A stretch of 64,000 bases of DNA, taken from Solenopsis invicta (Eukaryota > Arthropoda > Insecta > Hymenoptera > Formicidae). The stretch's first letter is position 1. Each line of letters begins with the position of its first letter. The stretch spans positions 19,798,405 to 19,862,404 of the forward strand of contig NC_052664.1 of NCBI RefSeq assembly GCF_016802725.1, given 5' to 3'. Below are positions 1 to 10,833 of this stretch, piece after piece. The notes below the pieces were generated by a model. It was not told the DNA's origin, searched no databases, and was given only the letters and a program-made list of their open reading frames with translations. The position numbers and the translations under genes were made by a program.

Positions 1-206
1 AGAATGTTCCTGAGTGATACGTGCAGCTTTTTAAGATGTTTGGGCAACCAGAAATTTTGTCGTATTCGATGACCGTCTTTAAATTAAACCACTCGTAAAT
101 TTGCTTTCGTGATAGAGAAACCTGCATGCATCGTTTCGATCAACTAGGGAACATTTTCTACCAAGTTTGAAGCTTTGATGTATGCTCTCTGCTTAGAAAT
201 CCTCTT

Positions 207-210
<4 letters not shown>

Positions 211-244
<34 letters not shown>
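211..244. repeat. (TA)n microsatellite
   Basis: An uninterrupted run of about 17 TA units. It lies just downstream of the poly(A) signals of the minus-strand exon that follows. Confidence 0.95.
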
Positions 245-247
<3 letters not shown>

Positions 248-267
248 TTTATTTAGAACACTTTATT
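248..267 (-). terminator. Two poly(A) signals, minus strand
   Basis: Two AATAAA hexamers read on the minus strand at 248-253 and 262-267. They lie about 50-65 bases past the stop codon of the candidate terminal exon at 314-592, a normal spacing for a short insect 3' UTR. AATAAA is common in AT-rich DNA, so the support comes from position. Confidence 0.4.
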
Positions 268-313
268 TTCTTTACGCACGCTTATATAAATAAAAAAAGA
301 CAAAAACAGTTGA

Positions 314-592
314 TTAATTTACAGAGAAAAAATTATTTTCCATAAAACATAAAATGTCATGTCGCAGACAGAAATTCTGCTTTGTTAAAAAAAAACACAT
401 GCGATGACAGGCACTCATGAGATAGGCGTTGAGCCTTAGGCGCAATTTCCGCGTTGAAAAACGACCCTCTTTGCCATTTAGATCCGCAGCGGGGCATTTT
501 TTACATGCCGGCGAGCAAAGTAAGGAGATGACGTTTCCGTTTTCTGACTGGTACAAGCTGGGGAGTTGTTTCGACATGTGTTTTTTCTTTTC
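314..592 (-). CDS. Candidate terminal coding exon, unknown protein
   Basis: A 279-base open frame (92 codons plus stop) on the minus strand. It starts right after a pyrimidine-rich acceptor (CTCGCTCGTCTAG at 593 and above), beginning in phase 0 with Glu-Lys-Lys-Lys-His. An internal Met at codon 6 could instead be a start (575-577). Composition is coding-like: a polar N-terminal part, a CSPACKKC cysteine cluster near residues 27-34, then a basic stretch (FSTRKLRLRLN), then a more hydrophobic tail rich in Phe. The tail may be read-through of an AT-rich 3' region. Phase 0 at the acceptor fits the phase-0 end of the exon at 6,820-6,858, so it may be the last exon of that gene. No family was recognised. 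An independent small gene or a chance frame is possible. Confidence 0.4.
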   Translation of the reverse strand, partial: EKKKHMSKQLPSLYQSENGNVISLLCSPACKKCPAADLNGKEGRFSTRKLRLRLNAYLMSACHRMCFFLTKQNFCLRHDILCFMENNFFSVN

Positions 593-3500
593 CTAGACGA
601 GCGAGATTATGCTTTTGCATATAAACGGCGAAAAACACGACGCTAGATCTGAAGCTCTGCAACCACGAGATATAAAAAGCCCACGGAATTACAGAAAATA
701 TACAAAACTAAAGTAAAAAAGCAAAAACAATTTAAATATTCACAATTAATATTTTTACGAGCACAGGAAACGCAGAAAGTCAGTCTGGAGGCAGATACTA
801 GCGTAACATTATCGCGTTGGTAGCTTTCGTAATTAAAAAAATATCAGATACGTAATCTACCTACGCTGTGGTGTCTCTCTAATATTTCCGAGCGGGTAAG
901 AACAAGAGTCGTAAAGAAGAATCTCGGCAGTGTAATCGTGATGTGCTCTGTAATTTATACGCGGCGTAGGAAATAAAAAAAAATAACGCGTAATTGCGAT
1001 GATGAAAGTTGAAGGTGAAGGAGGAAAAGCGTCTGCTGCTGAGACCTTTGCACTCTGTACGTACGTAAGTGTAGTGGCTTACGTTGCGCACCATCAAATG
1101 CTCCGCCCCAGACTTTCAACCTATCTCGCGCTGAGGATCCTTCGTTACCCTCTTGTTTCCATTAGGAGTGATGTAGTGCGTGAAACGCTTTATCCCTCTT
1201 ACGTATTTGTAGTACGGTCACTCTCTTTTCCCGCCCCTCACTCGGTTTCGTTGAATAACGTTGGACATCGGCTAATGCGAAAGGCGGAAAATTTTCAGTG
1301 AAGAATATTTGAGCAGGAGGGAAACGCACCAAAAGTAAAAAAGCTCGATAATTTGAATAATGCGTAATATAGGCATTCATAATAAATTTAAATTTAAAGC
1401 TCGAATTGATTAACCAATGTACATGCGTAAAATAGTCAATTAATTTGCATGTGATCAAATATCTCTGTAATATTTAAAAAGCCATTCGTTTACACGATTA
1501 CACAATTAATTCCATTATTTGTGACTGCTTGCAAAGAAAAAAATTGCTACGTCACGTAAAATATTTTTATGCATTTGAATATGCACATCATTGTTGCACT
1601 CAATTATGCATGCGATATTGTGATCGATAAGCTATTCGAAACGTATATTTACGCAAAATTCAACAAATCGCGGATGAAGCTACATGAAGTATTTCAAATC
1701 GTATAAAGGTTTAATGTGGATATTTAATAATTGCTAGTTGTACAAAGTCGTTGTAAATTATATATAATTATCCTGTACATGATAATTATTAGCGTTTATT
1801 TACTGAAACGACATAACTTAAAAAAAAAAAAACTAAGTTCTCCATTTCAGTTTTGAATTATTAAAATTTTATAATATGTTTTAAATATTGTATGATTTTG
1901 GTGTAACGATTGTAAAGGAATAAAAGTATGATCGTTCTTTATTTAATTTATTGTATTCTCATAAGAATCCTCTTACTTTTTGCAGACAACTCAGAAATGA
2001 CAATTTTAAAATGATATCATTGTTGCAGTTAAATGAGTGATATTTGATAATTATTTATGGAAATTAATTAAATAAATTATTCTAAATTTATAACGTTTGT
2101 CTATTAAATGAAAACGATATGTGCTACAACGAATACTCTTTCACATATTTCATGGATCAATATTTCATAAACGTTTCTATATTTCTTGATCGCGTGCCTA
2201 ACTCCAATGCTCTCTCGCATGTCATTTTCTGATGCACATTCCATCATTCTTCAACGGCACTTTTGACCTCGCGACTGATGTCGCTTTCGAAACGTTTCGC
2301 CGCTTGCTTGCTCGGAGAGTGCATTGTGCATTAGCTGCACAAGGTACGAATGCGCAAAGTGGAATGCGGACGATGCAATTCGGATATATGAAAAATTTCC
2401 GATGCAACTGCAAGATCAAAGATTTTCGAAGACGCAAATGAGAATGCATTTGTGCATACAAAAGCGAATACGAGTGATCTACCCGATGCAGATACCGTAT
2501 AACCGCAAATGCACAATGCGAATTTTTCGTATTCATTCGTATTGCGGTATAAACGCTGACGCTAGATGGGAATGCACCAATCTGAATATTACTCTAAGAC
2601 CTTATAAGAGATTACTATAATAATGTCGTTTTCGTACAATATCAAATTTTAAGTCCGTAAAATTTTTAGACCTTATTTACAATTTATTATACGTACGATA
2701 AAAAAAATTGCAAGTCGTCACAATGTTTTGTTCCTCGCGATTAAGGTTGCGATTAAATGCTGAATTGATGTTTCTCTGAAGAGGCTAAAAATTTTGATCC
2801 ACATCACCCACATCGCTCAGTCTGTTTATCAATGATGTTTGCAAATGCGTTTAAGAGTCGTAAAGCACCATGCGAACACAGAAAGGGAATGAGGCTCCGG
2901 ATAGAGACTCGGTTATAATTTAATCTGCATCGCGGACAGGCTAATATCCATTAGGGTTACTACGCAAAGCTCGTTACCCGTTGAAGAGAGGAGCATGTAC
3001 CTGAAATGAGTCGCCCACTCTACCGGCCGGCTCTTTTGCAATTATTTACCGGCTTGCAGCCCTGCCTCTGATGCCTGCATTCGCTTTTCGCACGGCGTCG
3101 CTTTTATATCGCTTTACAGGAGATTACAAAATAACCGCGCGGATGTTGTTACCAAGCGAAAACTACCAAAACGTTCTCATAACAGCTGTACGAATAAAAT
3201 GCGTAGAAGCAAAATTTTTATTTGTAAATTATTTCTTCAGAATATTGAAGCAACGTTTTACAAATACACTTAAATGTCAGAATGTTTCAAAAATGCTATT
3301 GGAAAAAAGTTAACATTTCAATGTCACAACGTGCATTTACATTTTCCTCAAACATTAAACTTTTCTCATTAAATTAAGACGGAAAAATCATCAAGTTTCC
3401 TTCTAAATTAATTTCTTTTTCATTACTACCCATGTTAATATTTACACTAGAGATTCTCAGAGTCGCGAAAAAATTTTTCAGTTACAATAGAAATCAAAAC

Positions 3501-4549
3501 CAAATTTTGTAATGAATTTCTAAATAACTATTGAATTTTTTGTATATAAAAACGATTCGCTTTGAAGCAACAATAAAAATGTTATCAATAAAAATAATAA
3601 ATAAGCGTATTTTTCAAATTTTCATATTTCATATTTTGAGAAATAGATTCATACATAATAGTTACATTCAATAAGAAATTAAAAGTAGGAGACTTTAAGT
3701 GATATAAATAATCAATATAATCTCTTTTTTTTGCTTTTCCATAATTTCTACAGCTAGATGGGTTGTAAATGCTTGTCGTTTTAAAAAATGGCTCACGATT
3801 GATGTAAGTTAGAAAAATTCTAATTTGACACTGCTAAATTCGTAGTGTTGAATTATAAATTGAGTTATTTTTAATTATTCCTATAGATCAATTGCTACTA
3901 CTCAACGTGTCCTTAATTTAATTCAAGATACACAATTTAATTCAAGAAATATTAAATTGTATGCAAATTTATTTTATTATTTATTAAGTGTATATAAACG
4001 TTTACTTTAAAACTAAATAACGCACCCAGAAATGGAGTGATCAGATGAGAAAGATTGTTCAACTATACGTTTTGCGTTAAAGAATAAATTTCGACATAAC
4101 AAAAGTTAAAAATAATAAAATGTTATTTAATTAAAAGAATTAGTTCTCGCAGGAATTTTATGTTCTTGTAACGTTTATTTGCACGCGGGTTGACCAACTT
4201 TTGGCGAACTCATCGTGGGGACGTGTACGAATTTGGACGAAGAGAGTGGCGGACATATCACTGCGAAATGCCAAGAGAATTTAGAATTGCGCTCGACGTG
4301 GAAATGACTGTAGCCTGTTAATTATCTCGTTTGTACGGTAAAATTGTTTTCGATGACACCGACGGAATTTAATTTCACAAACGCGCACGTACTTGACGAA
4401 GTTTATGCGTCTGTTTATTATCCGAGCTGTAAGACGTAGTTATACTTACGAGAATTTAGTCAGACACTTCGGTCTTAATGAACAAAACTTTTTTTTTCAA
4501 TGATAGAGACTATTTCTCCCAAAGTCACCCGATATTTTCGCTTTTAACG
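593..4549. other. AT-rich DNA with no confident gene
   Basis: About 4 kb of mostly AT-rich sequence. Between 2,220 and 2,620 there is a slightly GC-richer patch full of GAATGC/GCAAATGC words with a weak internal inverted repeat (about 2,499-2,550), probably a decayed repeat. Apart from the small plus-strand ORF listed at 999, nothing else is supportable. Confidence 0.6.
999..1301 (+). CDS. Weak candidate first exon or small ORF
   Basis: Tandem ATGs at 999 open a 100-codon frame. After 22 codons (MMKVEGEG... to CTY) there is a good donor, TAC|GTAAGT at 1,064/1,065, which would end the exon in phase 0. The first 22 codons look more coding-like than the remainder. There is no partner acceptor I can identify, and no similarity is recognised. 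A non-coding or chance frame is the more likely reading. Confidence 0.15.
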   Translation: MMKVEGEGGKASAAETFALCTYVSVVAYVAHHQMLRPRLSTYLALRILRYPLVSIRSDVVRETLYPSYVFVVRSLSFPAPHSVSLNNVGHRLMRKAENFQ

Positions 4550-4811
4550 ATATCAAAAATTTTAACGGTTTTAAAATTTCTTCGCGCGAGTTTTCCACGA
4601 GTTTGGAATTTCGTAACTCGATTAGAGATCTCCTGTCTATAGGCGACGAAAGACGAAGATGCATCTGACACGGCGCACAGCGCGGCGCGGCGGCGTGCAT
4701 CGATGAGTTTAGGATTAAGAGTGCGCTGATGAACGGACGCTAATCGGATTATCCAGGCGGCGATTAGCAGCGGCGAAATCCTAAATCCTGGTTGCAACGG
4801 AGAGAAGGCGA

Positions 4812-5061
4812 ATGGATTGCGGGCTGGCCTTCGCGAACTTCGAGAACTCGCTGCTAATGCTAAGAGACGACCGACACGGGACGGGCGCGCACGTACGTTT
4901 CGTTACGTGATAAGCTCGCTCGATTCGTGCCGAGCACGTACGTACGTACGTTACCGTCGCGCGATACCAGATGCGAGAACACGGTTGGACGGCCTTAAAA
5001 TTCCCGTCGCATCAAACTGATTATAAAGGAAGAATCGGAAAGAGGCGGCCGGCCGGGAGAG
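4812..5061 (+). other. Candidate plus-strand first exon ending at 5,061
   Basis: The supported end is the donor GGGAGAG|GTAAGTCCG at 5,061/5,062. The start is arbitrary, placed at an ATG (4,812) that opens a short frame of about 32 codons ending in TGA before the donor. The exon may therefore be a 5' UTR with an upstream ORF. No downstream partner exon was recognised. Confidence 0.25.
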
Positions 5062-5805
5062 GTAAGTCCGACTCGAAACGGACGTCGTAATTTAGGTCGA
5101 CGGCGATAAGGAACGTGCCAGGTATTTCTCCAGTTACTCTTCGCATCGGACGGTTCGCTTTATCCGTCTTTACGGCGAGATTAAATAAAATAAAAAGCGA
5201 GCGGAACGGGAGACGAGTCGGTTTCGCCACCCTCGCGCGCTCGGCCCAATATTTGCCACGAGACGCGAAAACGAGCGAGCGTACGGCGAGAAATTTGTTC
5301 GTAATCTCACGGTCTCCCAAGATCGACGTCGCGATTGACGTAGTTTCACACTATGTAGGAGCGTGGAATCGGTTAAAGGCGAAAGAAAAATGAACGGGAG
5401 AGACAATTGAAACCCCGCGCTCTGAACCGAGAATTTTCAAAAGGTAACGCGAGGAACGATAGACAAACTCGTGATTGGCGTGAAGATACAATCGTGATAC
5501 GAAAATAGTAACGACGCCGACGGGAAGCGATGAATTATAGATTCGTTTTGCCGCGTGTGTGGTGCTAAGGGCTAAAATAGAAAAATTTACTGAGCAGTAA
5601 GAAGATGTTTTATTCGCCGCTAGTTTAAGGTACTGCTCTAGTGCCACAATAGCATAATCGCTACGATACACACGTGGAAATTCGCGCTGGAAACGAAAGC
5701 CGCGCAATTTCCGCGGCGAGCGACACGTCTTGTTATTTCTCCTTGGTTTTCCGCGCGACACAGCCATCCGAGTAAGGTAAGGCAAGAGCTTTGAAACTGA
5801 CTTAC

Positions 5806-5872
5806 CGCGCCATCTTTGTCGTATTTCACCTTTGTCGCCGGAAACTAACTTTGTTCCTGCATAGAGTGGCAT
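5806..5872 (-). CDS. Candidate minus-strand first coding exon
   Basis: ATG at 5,872 opens 22 codons (MPLYAGTKLV..., ending RQRWR plus one base) followed by the strong donor GCGCG|GTAAGTCAG. The unspliced frame continues to 5,351 (173 codons), but after the donor it becomes a bland GC-rich frame. An acceptor (CTCTATGCAG|GA) inside the first codons offers an internal-exon reading in the same frame. The exon ends in phase 1; no partner was found below 5,806. Nothing identifies the product. Confidence 0.28.
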
Positions 5873-6073
5873 GCGTCTTTTCGAATTAATTCTAACGAGC
5901 GCTTTGTATCCCGTGCCTCGCGCTCCCGCGAACTCGCTTCCCTGAAAGGATCCTCCGTGAGGATCGCGGCGAAAGATTTCGCGTCTGCTGCAAAGTGCAG
6001 TGACTACGTGTACGCTATTCTGTGTACAATAACTATGCTATTTGTCGCTGATCTAGACTGTTATCAAAGAGGT

Positions 6074-6157
6074 ATCTTTGAAAATTGCAAAGATACGATA
6101 TATCTTTTGAGTAATATTTTTGAAAACTATAAAGATACGATACATTTTTTGAGCAAT
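6074..6157 (+). repeat. 42-bp tandem repeat, two copies
   Basis: Unit 1 (6,074-6,115) and unit 2 (6,116-6,157) are directly adjacent and about 80% alike. Both carry AAAGATACGAT and TTTTGAG words. The unit length is a multiple of three, so the short frame across it repeats a 14-residue motif, but the frame has no splice signals and is not called as a gene. Confidence 0.75.
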
Positions 6158-6819
6158 TTGTGAATTTTTATACTTCAAAACTGCAAAGTTGACGTCGTGA
6201 AAAATTAAAGAATTTAAGAGTTTTTGGAGTTCTCTTGAGTGTTCTGAATAGCTGCTGCGCAATTCTACCAAAAATCTTAATGAGAAAATTACGTAAAACT
6301 GATATATTCAAAAAATTTCAATTATTTTTTTGAAACCACTTTTGAGAATTCAATTCCGATTTTTTTTTACTTTTTCGGGCAGAACTATATTTCTAAAATA
6401 TATCGAGAATTCTAGAACTCGTTGAAAGGAATTGTATAGGCTATTCAGAACTATTTGGATATGACATACATTTTTAAAAATTTTTTCTTTTAATAAAAAA
6501 GTTTTTTTTATATCAAGAACTCTAGTACTTATCAAAGACATCAAATTAGCAATTCAGAAAAACTCTATATTTTTTCATAACATTCATCGAAATACACGCT
6601 AACAAATTAATATAACAATTTTATTTTAGGTACTAAAGTGTACATTTACGTGCAGTAAAAATTGTTGCATGAAAATATTTTCTAAAATTAAATATCGATA
6701 TTAATCTAGCTTAGCGCATCTATTTTAAATAAATCTCTATCAATATCTAGAGCAATGGATCTCTATCATCGTATTCAACAGAGATTCATTACTGGATAAA
6801 AATATAATTTGTCACTCAC

Positions 6820-6858
6820 CGACACACGATGCGCAGCAGCGGAGTTTGCAACGTCGAT
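6820..6858 (-). CDS. 39-bp exon 2, left arm of the palindrome
   Basis: This exon runs from acceptor TTTTATAG| to donor |GTGAGTGAC on the minus strand. It encodes 13 codons, IDVANSAAAHRVS, phase 0 at both ends. The mirror copy at 10,292-10,330 encodes VHVENSAAAHRVS. Four of 39 bases differ between copies, three of them changing amino acids, and the last 21 bases are identical. Both splice signals are retained in both arms. It follows the exon at 7,334-7,417 in frame. No domain is recognisable in so short a piece. Confidence 0.5.
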
Positions 6859-7333
6859 CTATAAAACACAAATAAATATAATTCATATTACAGTAGCGTC
6901 CGTAATAATTACTATTGCAAAAACTAATTACGTTACATGCGTATTCTAATGTATTTTAATATATTGTATATATTATGTACATGTATGTATATTTTAATTT
7001 TCGAAATATTTCTTACGCACAAATTTACAACAAGACCCTGTTCTAAATTCTGAAATTCAGACGCAAAACTCCACTTTTAGAGTTCGTCGAAAGTGAACTA
7101 TGCAAACGACTCTAACTTATCGAAAATAAAATATGAGAACGAAATGGACCGCGCACGTTTGTTCGTCGCTATTCCATCAACCAGAGAAGATTGGAAACGC
7201 GGTGGCTCTTACCGCAGATTTATTACGGCGTAATCGTTAGCCATCGGATGGAATCGCGATGATTTTTGCCAAGCTATCAATTAGTTAACAATTTTTTTTC
7301 TCAATGCGGGTAATGTACAAAAAATACACTCAC

Positions 7334-7417
7334 CCACAGGGTTGTTCCGCCGTTGCCTGATGCTCCTCCCGAGCCTCCTCCTCCTCTCCTCAAATCCCAG
7401 AAATGCACAACACAACA
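7334..7417 (-). CDS. Gly-rich 84-bp exon 1, left arm
   Basis: A minus-strand exon with donor CTGTGG|GTGAGTG and a pyrimidine-rich acceptor (CTCTCTTTCGCGAG| above 7,417). It has 28 codons, beginning CCVVHFWDLRR and continuing with a Gly/Ser-rich run to TTLW, phase 0 at both ends. Only two of 84 bases differ from the mirror exon at 9,724-9,807; one of them turns the right-arm ATG into AGG, so this copy cannot start there and is better read as an internal exon. Its phase fits the upstream exon ending at 18,499 on the same strand. Another acceptor (TTTGAG| at 7,389) would leave a different phase. Confidence 0.45.
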
Positions 7418-8524
7418 CTCGCGAAAGAGAGATTAATTACGATCGCGCACTAATTATCTAAGCGACGCCCGACACTTTGTCGACGGAACTGTCGGCGTTA
7501 ATCGAAGCGGACTTTATTACATCACATCACGACGGAAGTAGCTACACGGATGTACAAAGAGATTTCGTTCGACAACGACGATAGCACACGACGTATTAGC
7601 CGGACGGAGCTAGCCGTGACTCGCGCGAGGTAAATTAACCTTGACTTTCACACTGTCCCGCAAGAACAACAACGCGGTCGTCTCCGAGCGATCTCGCTGT
7701 CTCGTCCGAACGTTTATCTTACCGCAAGTTACTCACGAAAACTCGGATGTACGTGCAACGAAAACTCCATTCGCCATGTCGATGACGTCACGCGAAGAGA
7801 CGCGTACGAACGGCACGAAGCTTGCGGCGAGAGAGGCTCGTCGACGGCAAGCTTCACGCAAAGGAGAAGCGTTTGTTGCGAGGCGAACATGGCGGTCCGT
7901 TATTCGGGTCTGTCGCCCGGCACACGGCAAACAGTAAAAACACGCGTCTCAGGACGATCGTCACCATACAAACACTCATTCTACTGTACGTAAACATTCG
8001 CGAACACCGCAGCCGGCGCGGCGGTGAGAGATACATGAAGATCGCGCGTCTCCATCCCCGCCCCGCGCGCCCGCTCGCACCTGCCGAAATGCGTAGCCAC
8101 TGTATCATCAGTCGTGTCGGCTACTGGTCCATCCCCGTCGCTCGTCGGCAGCTGAAATACGCTTATCGCGGCGGCTCCTCGTTGCACGATTATCACACGC
8201 GTGTCGGAATCGAGCAGAATCGAGCTTCCTGCGGATCTACCGCGATGAAATGAGACCCGAAATCGATCCGCGATCAGCTACACGTCTGTGCCCCGCCGAT
8301 CGCGACGCTTCACTGCTAGAGCAGCGCCGCGGCGCTGCGAATTGACACCGAGCGATCCCGAAATGTCACGGTCGATAACGTGTGTACTTTTCAGAAAGAA
8401 ATTTTTTCCCGGAAAAAGATGTATATATCGCCAACGAGCACGTCGCAGCTTTTCGATTTACGTTACTCTGCTGTTCGCTTCGAACTTTTACTTACATGTG
8501 TACAATCGTGTCGTTTGACTCAAT

Positions 8525-8628
8525 TATTTATCTATAGCGTTTACTGAGAAAACTGATTCTAAAATTCTAATTTCTATTCCTAATTTGCCCTACGAGAATT
8601 CATTATTTTATACAACTTTGTGATCACA
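8525..8628. other. Spacer of the long palindrome
   Basis: About 104 bp between the two arms. Unlike the CpG-rich inner arms, it is AT-rich. No gene or motif was seen. It would form the loop of a hairpin transcript. Confidence 0.7.
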
Positions 8629-9589
8629 TTGAATCAAACGGTACGATTGTACATAAGTAAAAGTTCGATGGGAACTGCAGAGTTAATGTAAGTCGAAAAG
8701 CTACGATGTGTTGCTTGACGTACTCCATCCGCGACGTATATATTTTTTTTCCTAGAAAAAATTTCTTCTTGGAAAGCGCACGTTACCGACCGTGACATTT
8801 CGGAAATGCTCGGTGTCGATTCGGCGGAGCGCGGCGCTGCTACGGTAGTGAAGAATCGGGGGTGGCGGCGGGTGGATGTGCGCGGCTGATCCCGCTGATC
8901 GCGGATCGATTTCGTGTCGCGTCCATCGCGGTAGATCCGCAGAAAGCTCGATTCCGACACACGCGTAATAATCGCGCGACGAGGAGCCGCCGCGATATGC
9001 GTATTTCGGCTGCCGACGAGCGACGGGCGATGGGCCAGTAGCCATCGGCCGACGGGACTGGTGGCACATTGGCTACTACGCATTTCGGCGGACGCGAACG
9101 GGCAGGATGAAGACAGGGGGTGGGGGTCGCGCGATCTCCGTGTATCTCTCGCCGCGTGTCTCACAGCAACAGTTAGCGAATGTTTATGTGTAGAGGAATG
9201 AGGGTTGTACGACGATCGTCCTGAGACGTGTTTTTTTACTGTTCGCCGTGCGACGGACGTTTACCGCCCGTTTCTCCTTTGCGTGAAGTTTGGCATCGAT
9301 GAACCTCTCTCGCTGCAAGCTTCATGCTATTTATACGCGTACCTTTTCGCGTGACGTCATCGATATGGCGAGCGGAGTTTTTTGCACGTATGTACGTCCG
9401 AGTTTTCGTAAGTAACCCGCAGTAAGATAAACGTTCGGACGAGACGGCGAGATCGCTCGGAGACGCGCGCGTTGTTGTTCTTGCGGGACAGTGTAAAAAT
9501 CAAGGTTAATTTACCCTGCGCGAGTCACCGCTGGCTCCGTTCGGCCAATACATCGTGTGCTATCATCATTGTCGAACGAATTCGGTTGT

Positions 9590-9723
9590 ATGTACATACG
9601 TGTAGCTACTTCCGTCGTGATGTGATGTGATAAAGTCCGCTTCGATTAACGCCGACAGTTCCGTCGACAAAGTGTCGCGCGTTTCTTAGATAATTAGTGC
9701 GCAATCAATCTCTCTTTCGCGAG
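9590..9723 (+). promoter_or_regulatory. Unusually conserved block upstream of right exon 1
   Basis: From the TCCGTCGTGATG word to the exon, this block is almost identical to its mirror at about 7,418-7,550, including a run of more than 40 identical bases around CGATTAACGCCGACAG. The arm sequence further in is only about 80% alike. Such constraint suggests a 5' UTR, promoter or splicing regulatory block, although local gene conversion would give the same pattern. Confidence 0.35.
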
Positions 9724-9807
9724 TGTTGTGTTGTGCATTTCTGGGATTTGATGAGAGGAGGCGGAGGCTCGGGAGGAGCATCAGGCAACGGCGGAACAAC
9801 CCTGTGG
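9724..9807 (+). CDS. Gly-rich exon 1, right arm, with ATG at 9,751
   Basis: The mirror of the exon at 7,334-7,417. It ends CTG TGG|GTGAGTG. Here the tenth codon is ATG (9,751), so it can start a protein: MRGGGGSGGASGNGGTTLW, 19 codons, phase 0. Alternatively the acceptor CTCTTTCGCGAG| makes a 28-codon internal exon. It is followed in frame by exon 2 at 10,292 and possibly by the exon at 12,309. The Gly/Ser-rich start has no recognised family. The ATG at a site where the other arm has AGG is a clear difference between the copies. Confidence 0.45.
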
Positions 9808-10291
9808 GTGAGTGTCTTTTTTTTGTACATTACCCGCACTGAGAAAAAAAATCGTTAACTATTGGTAGCTCGGCAAAAATTATCGTGATTTCATCCGATG
9901 GCGATTGCGCCGTAATAAATCTCCGGTTCACGCAAGAGTCACCGCGTTTTTCATTCTTCTGTGGTTGATGGAATAGCGACGAACAAACGTGCGCGGTCCA
10001 TTTCGTTCTCATTATATTTCATTTTCGGTAAGTTAGAATCGTTTGCATATCCACTTTCGACGACGAACTCTAAAAGTTGAGTTTTGCGTCTGAATTTCAG
10101 AATTTAGAACAAAGTCTTGTTGTAAATTCATGCGTAAGAAATATTTCGAAAATTAAAATATACATACATGTACATAATATATACAATATATTAAAATACA
10201 TTAGAATACGCATGTAACGTAATTAGTTTTTGCAATAGTAATTACTGCGGACTCTACTGTAATGTGAATTATATTTATTTACGTTTTACAG

Positions 10292-10330
10292 GTCCACGTT
10301 GAAAATTCCGCTGCTGCGCATCGTGTGTCG
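10292..10330 (+). CDS. 39-bp exon 2, right arm
   Basis: Acceptor CGTTTTACAG| and donor |GTGAGTGACC enclose 13 codons, VHVENSAAAHRVS, phase 0 at both ends. The exon is the mirror of 6,820-6,858. The intron before it (9,808-10,291, 484 bp) has its counterpart in the left arm at similar length. The arms stop matching about 75 bp after the donor. Confidence 0.5.
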
Positions 10331-10800
10331 GTGAGTGACCAATTGTATTTAATCTAGTAATGAATCTCAATTGAATATGTTGATAGAGATCCGTTGCTCC
10401 AGCTTTAGAAAGATTGTAATAAATAGAGAGAGAATTCGTTATATAAATAATATAATAGTATTAAAATATAAAAATGTAAAATATCAATTTAGACTTGTGA
10501 TATTATTTCGTTTATAAAGGCACGCAGATAGAGGAGAGTTGCCTAACGTGTACCATTTATATTACTTTTTATTATATTTGATATATGGATTTGTATATAA
10601 ATGAACATTGAAAATTGTAACTTAATATTTCAGATGCATGTTACAGTAATGTTTAATCTTTTATCAATAACAAATTTATTATAAGCCTTATAACAACATG
10701 CTGTAAACAATATATGTACTGGTCTTTCAAACCATATCGTCTTTGAAAATATCAAATTTATAATTTAAATTAATTAAAAATATGAGAAATCATTAACTAA

Positions 10801-10833
10801 TACCTATAAGAGAAATCCCTATAAGAGAAATCC
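10801..10833 (+). repeat. 15-bp tandem duplication
   Basis: CTATAAGAGAAATCC is present twice in direct tandem, immediately before the inverted-repeat element that starts at 10,832. It may be a footprint of that insertion. Confidence 0.7.

Larger units (their letters stand above)
4560..5960. promoter_or_regulatory. CpG-rich island, possible divergent promoter
   Basis: The DNA becomes strikingly rich in CG, CGCG and ACGT words compared with its AT-rich flanks. Two textbook donors point outward from it. GAGAG|GTAAGT lies on the plus strand at 5,061/5,062, and GCGCG|GTAAGT on the minus strand at 5,805/5,806. CpG-rich DNA with outward donors suggests first exons transcribed from within the island. 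Many frames here are open on both strands because the DNA is GC-rich, so length alone is not evidence of coding. Confidence 0.35.
6747..10404. repeat. 3.66-kb inverted duplication (long palindrome)
   Basis: The left arm (about 6,747-8,524) and the right arm (about 8,629-10,404) are reverse complements along their whole length, about 1.78 kb each, with a spacer of about 104 bp (8,525-8,628) around the axis near 8,576. By eye, identity is about 80-88% in most of the arm but close to 97% across the small exon near the arm middle and the roughly 90 bp upstream of it. Each arm holds two matching small exons reading outward, away from the axis. The inner parts are CpG-rich. No transposase frame and no terminal TA or TTAA duplication were found, so this looks like an inverted segmental duplication rather than a transposon. 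Confidence 0.9.

Noticed and set aside
5351..5805. Continuation of the 173-codon minus-strand frame
   Set aside because: It follows a perfect donor at 5,805 and loses protein-like composition; more likely intron in GC-rich DNA.
8634..9164. Long open frame (176 codons) on the minus strand and matching plus-strand frames at 7,822-8,518
   Set aside because: They read toward the palindrome axis through CpG-rich DNA, are basic and low-information, and have no splice support. The mirror arm breaks the frame, so they are chance frames in GC-rich sequence.
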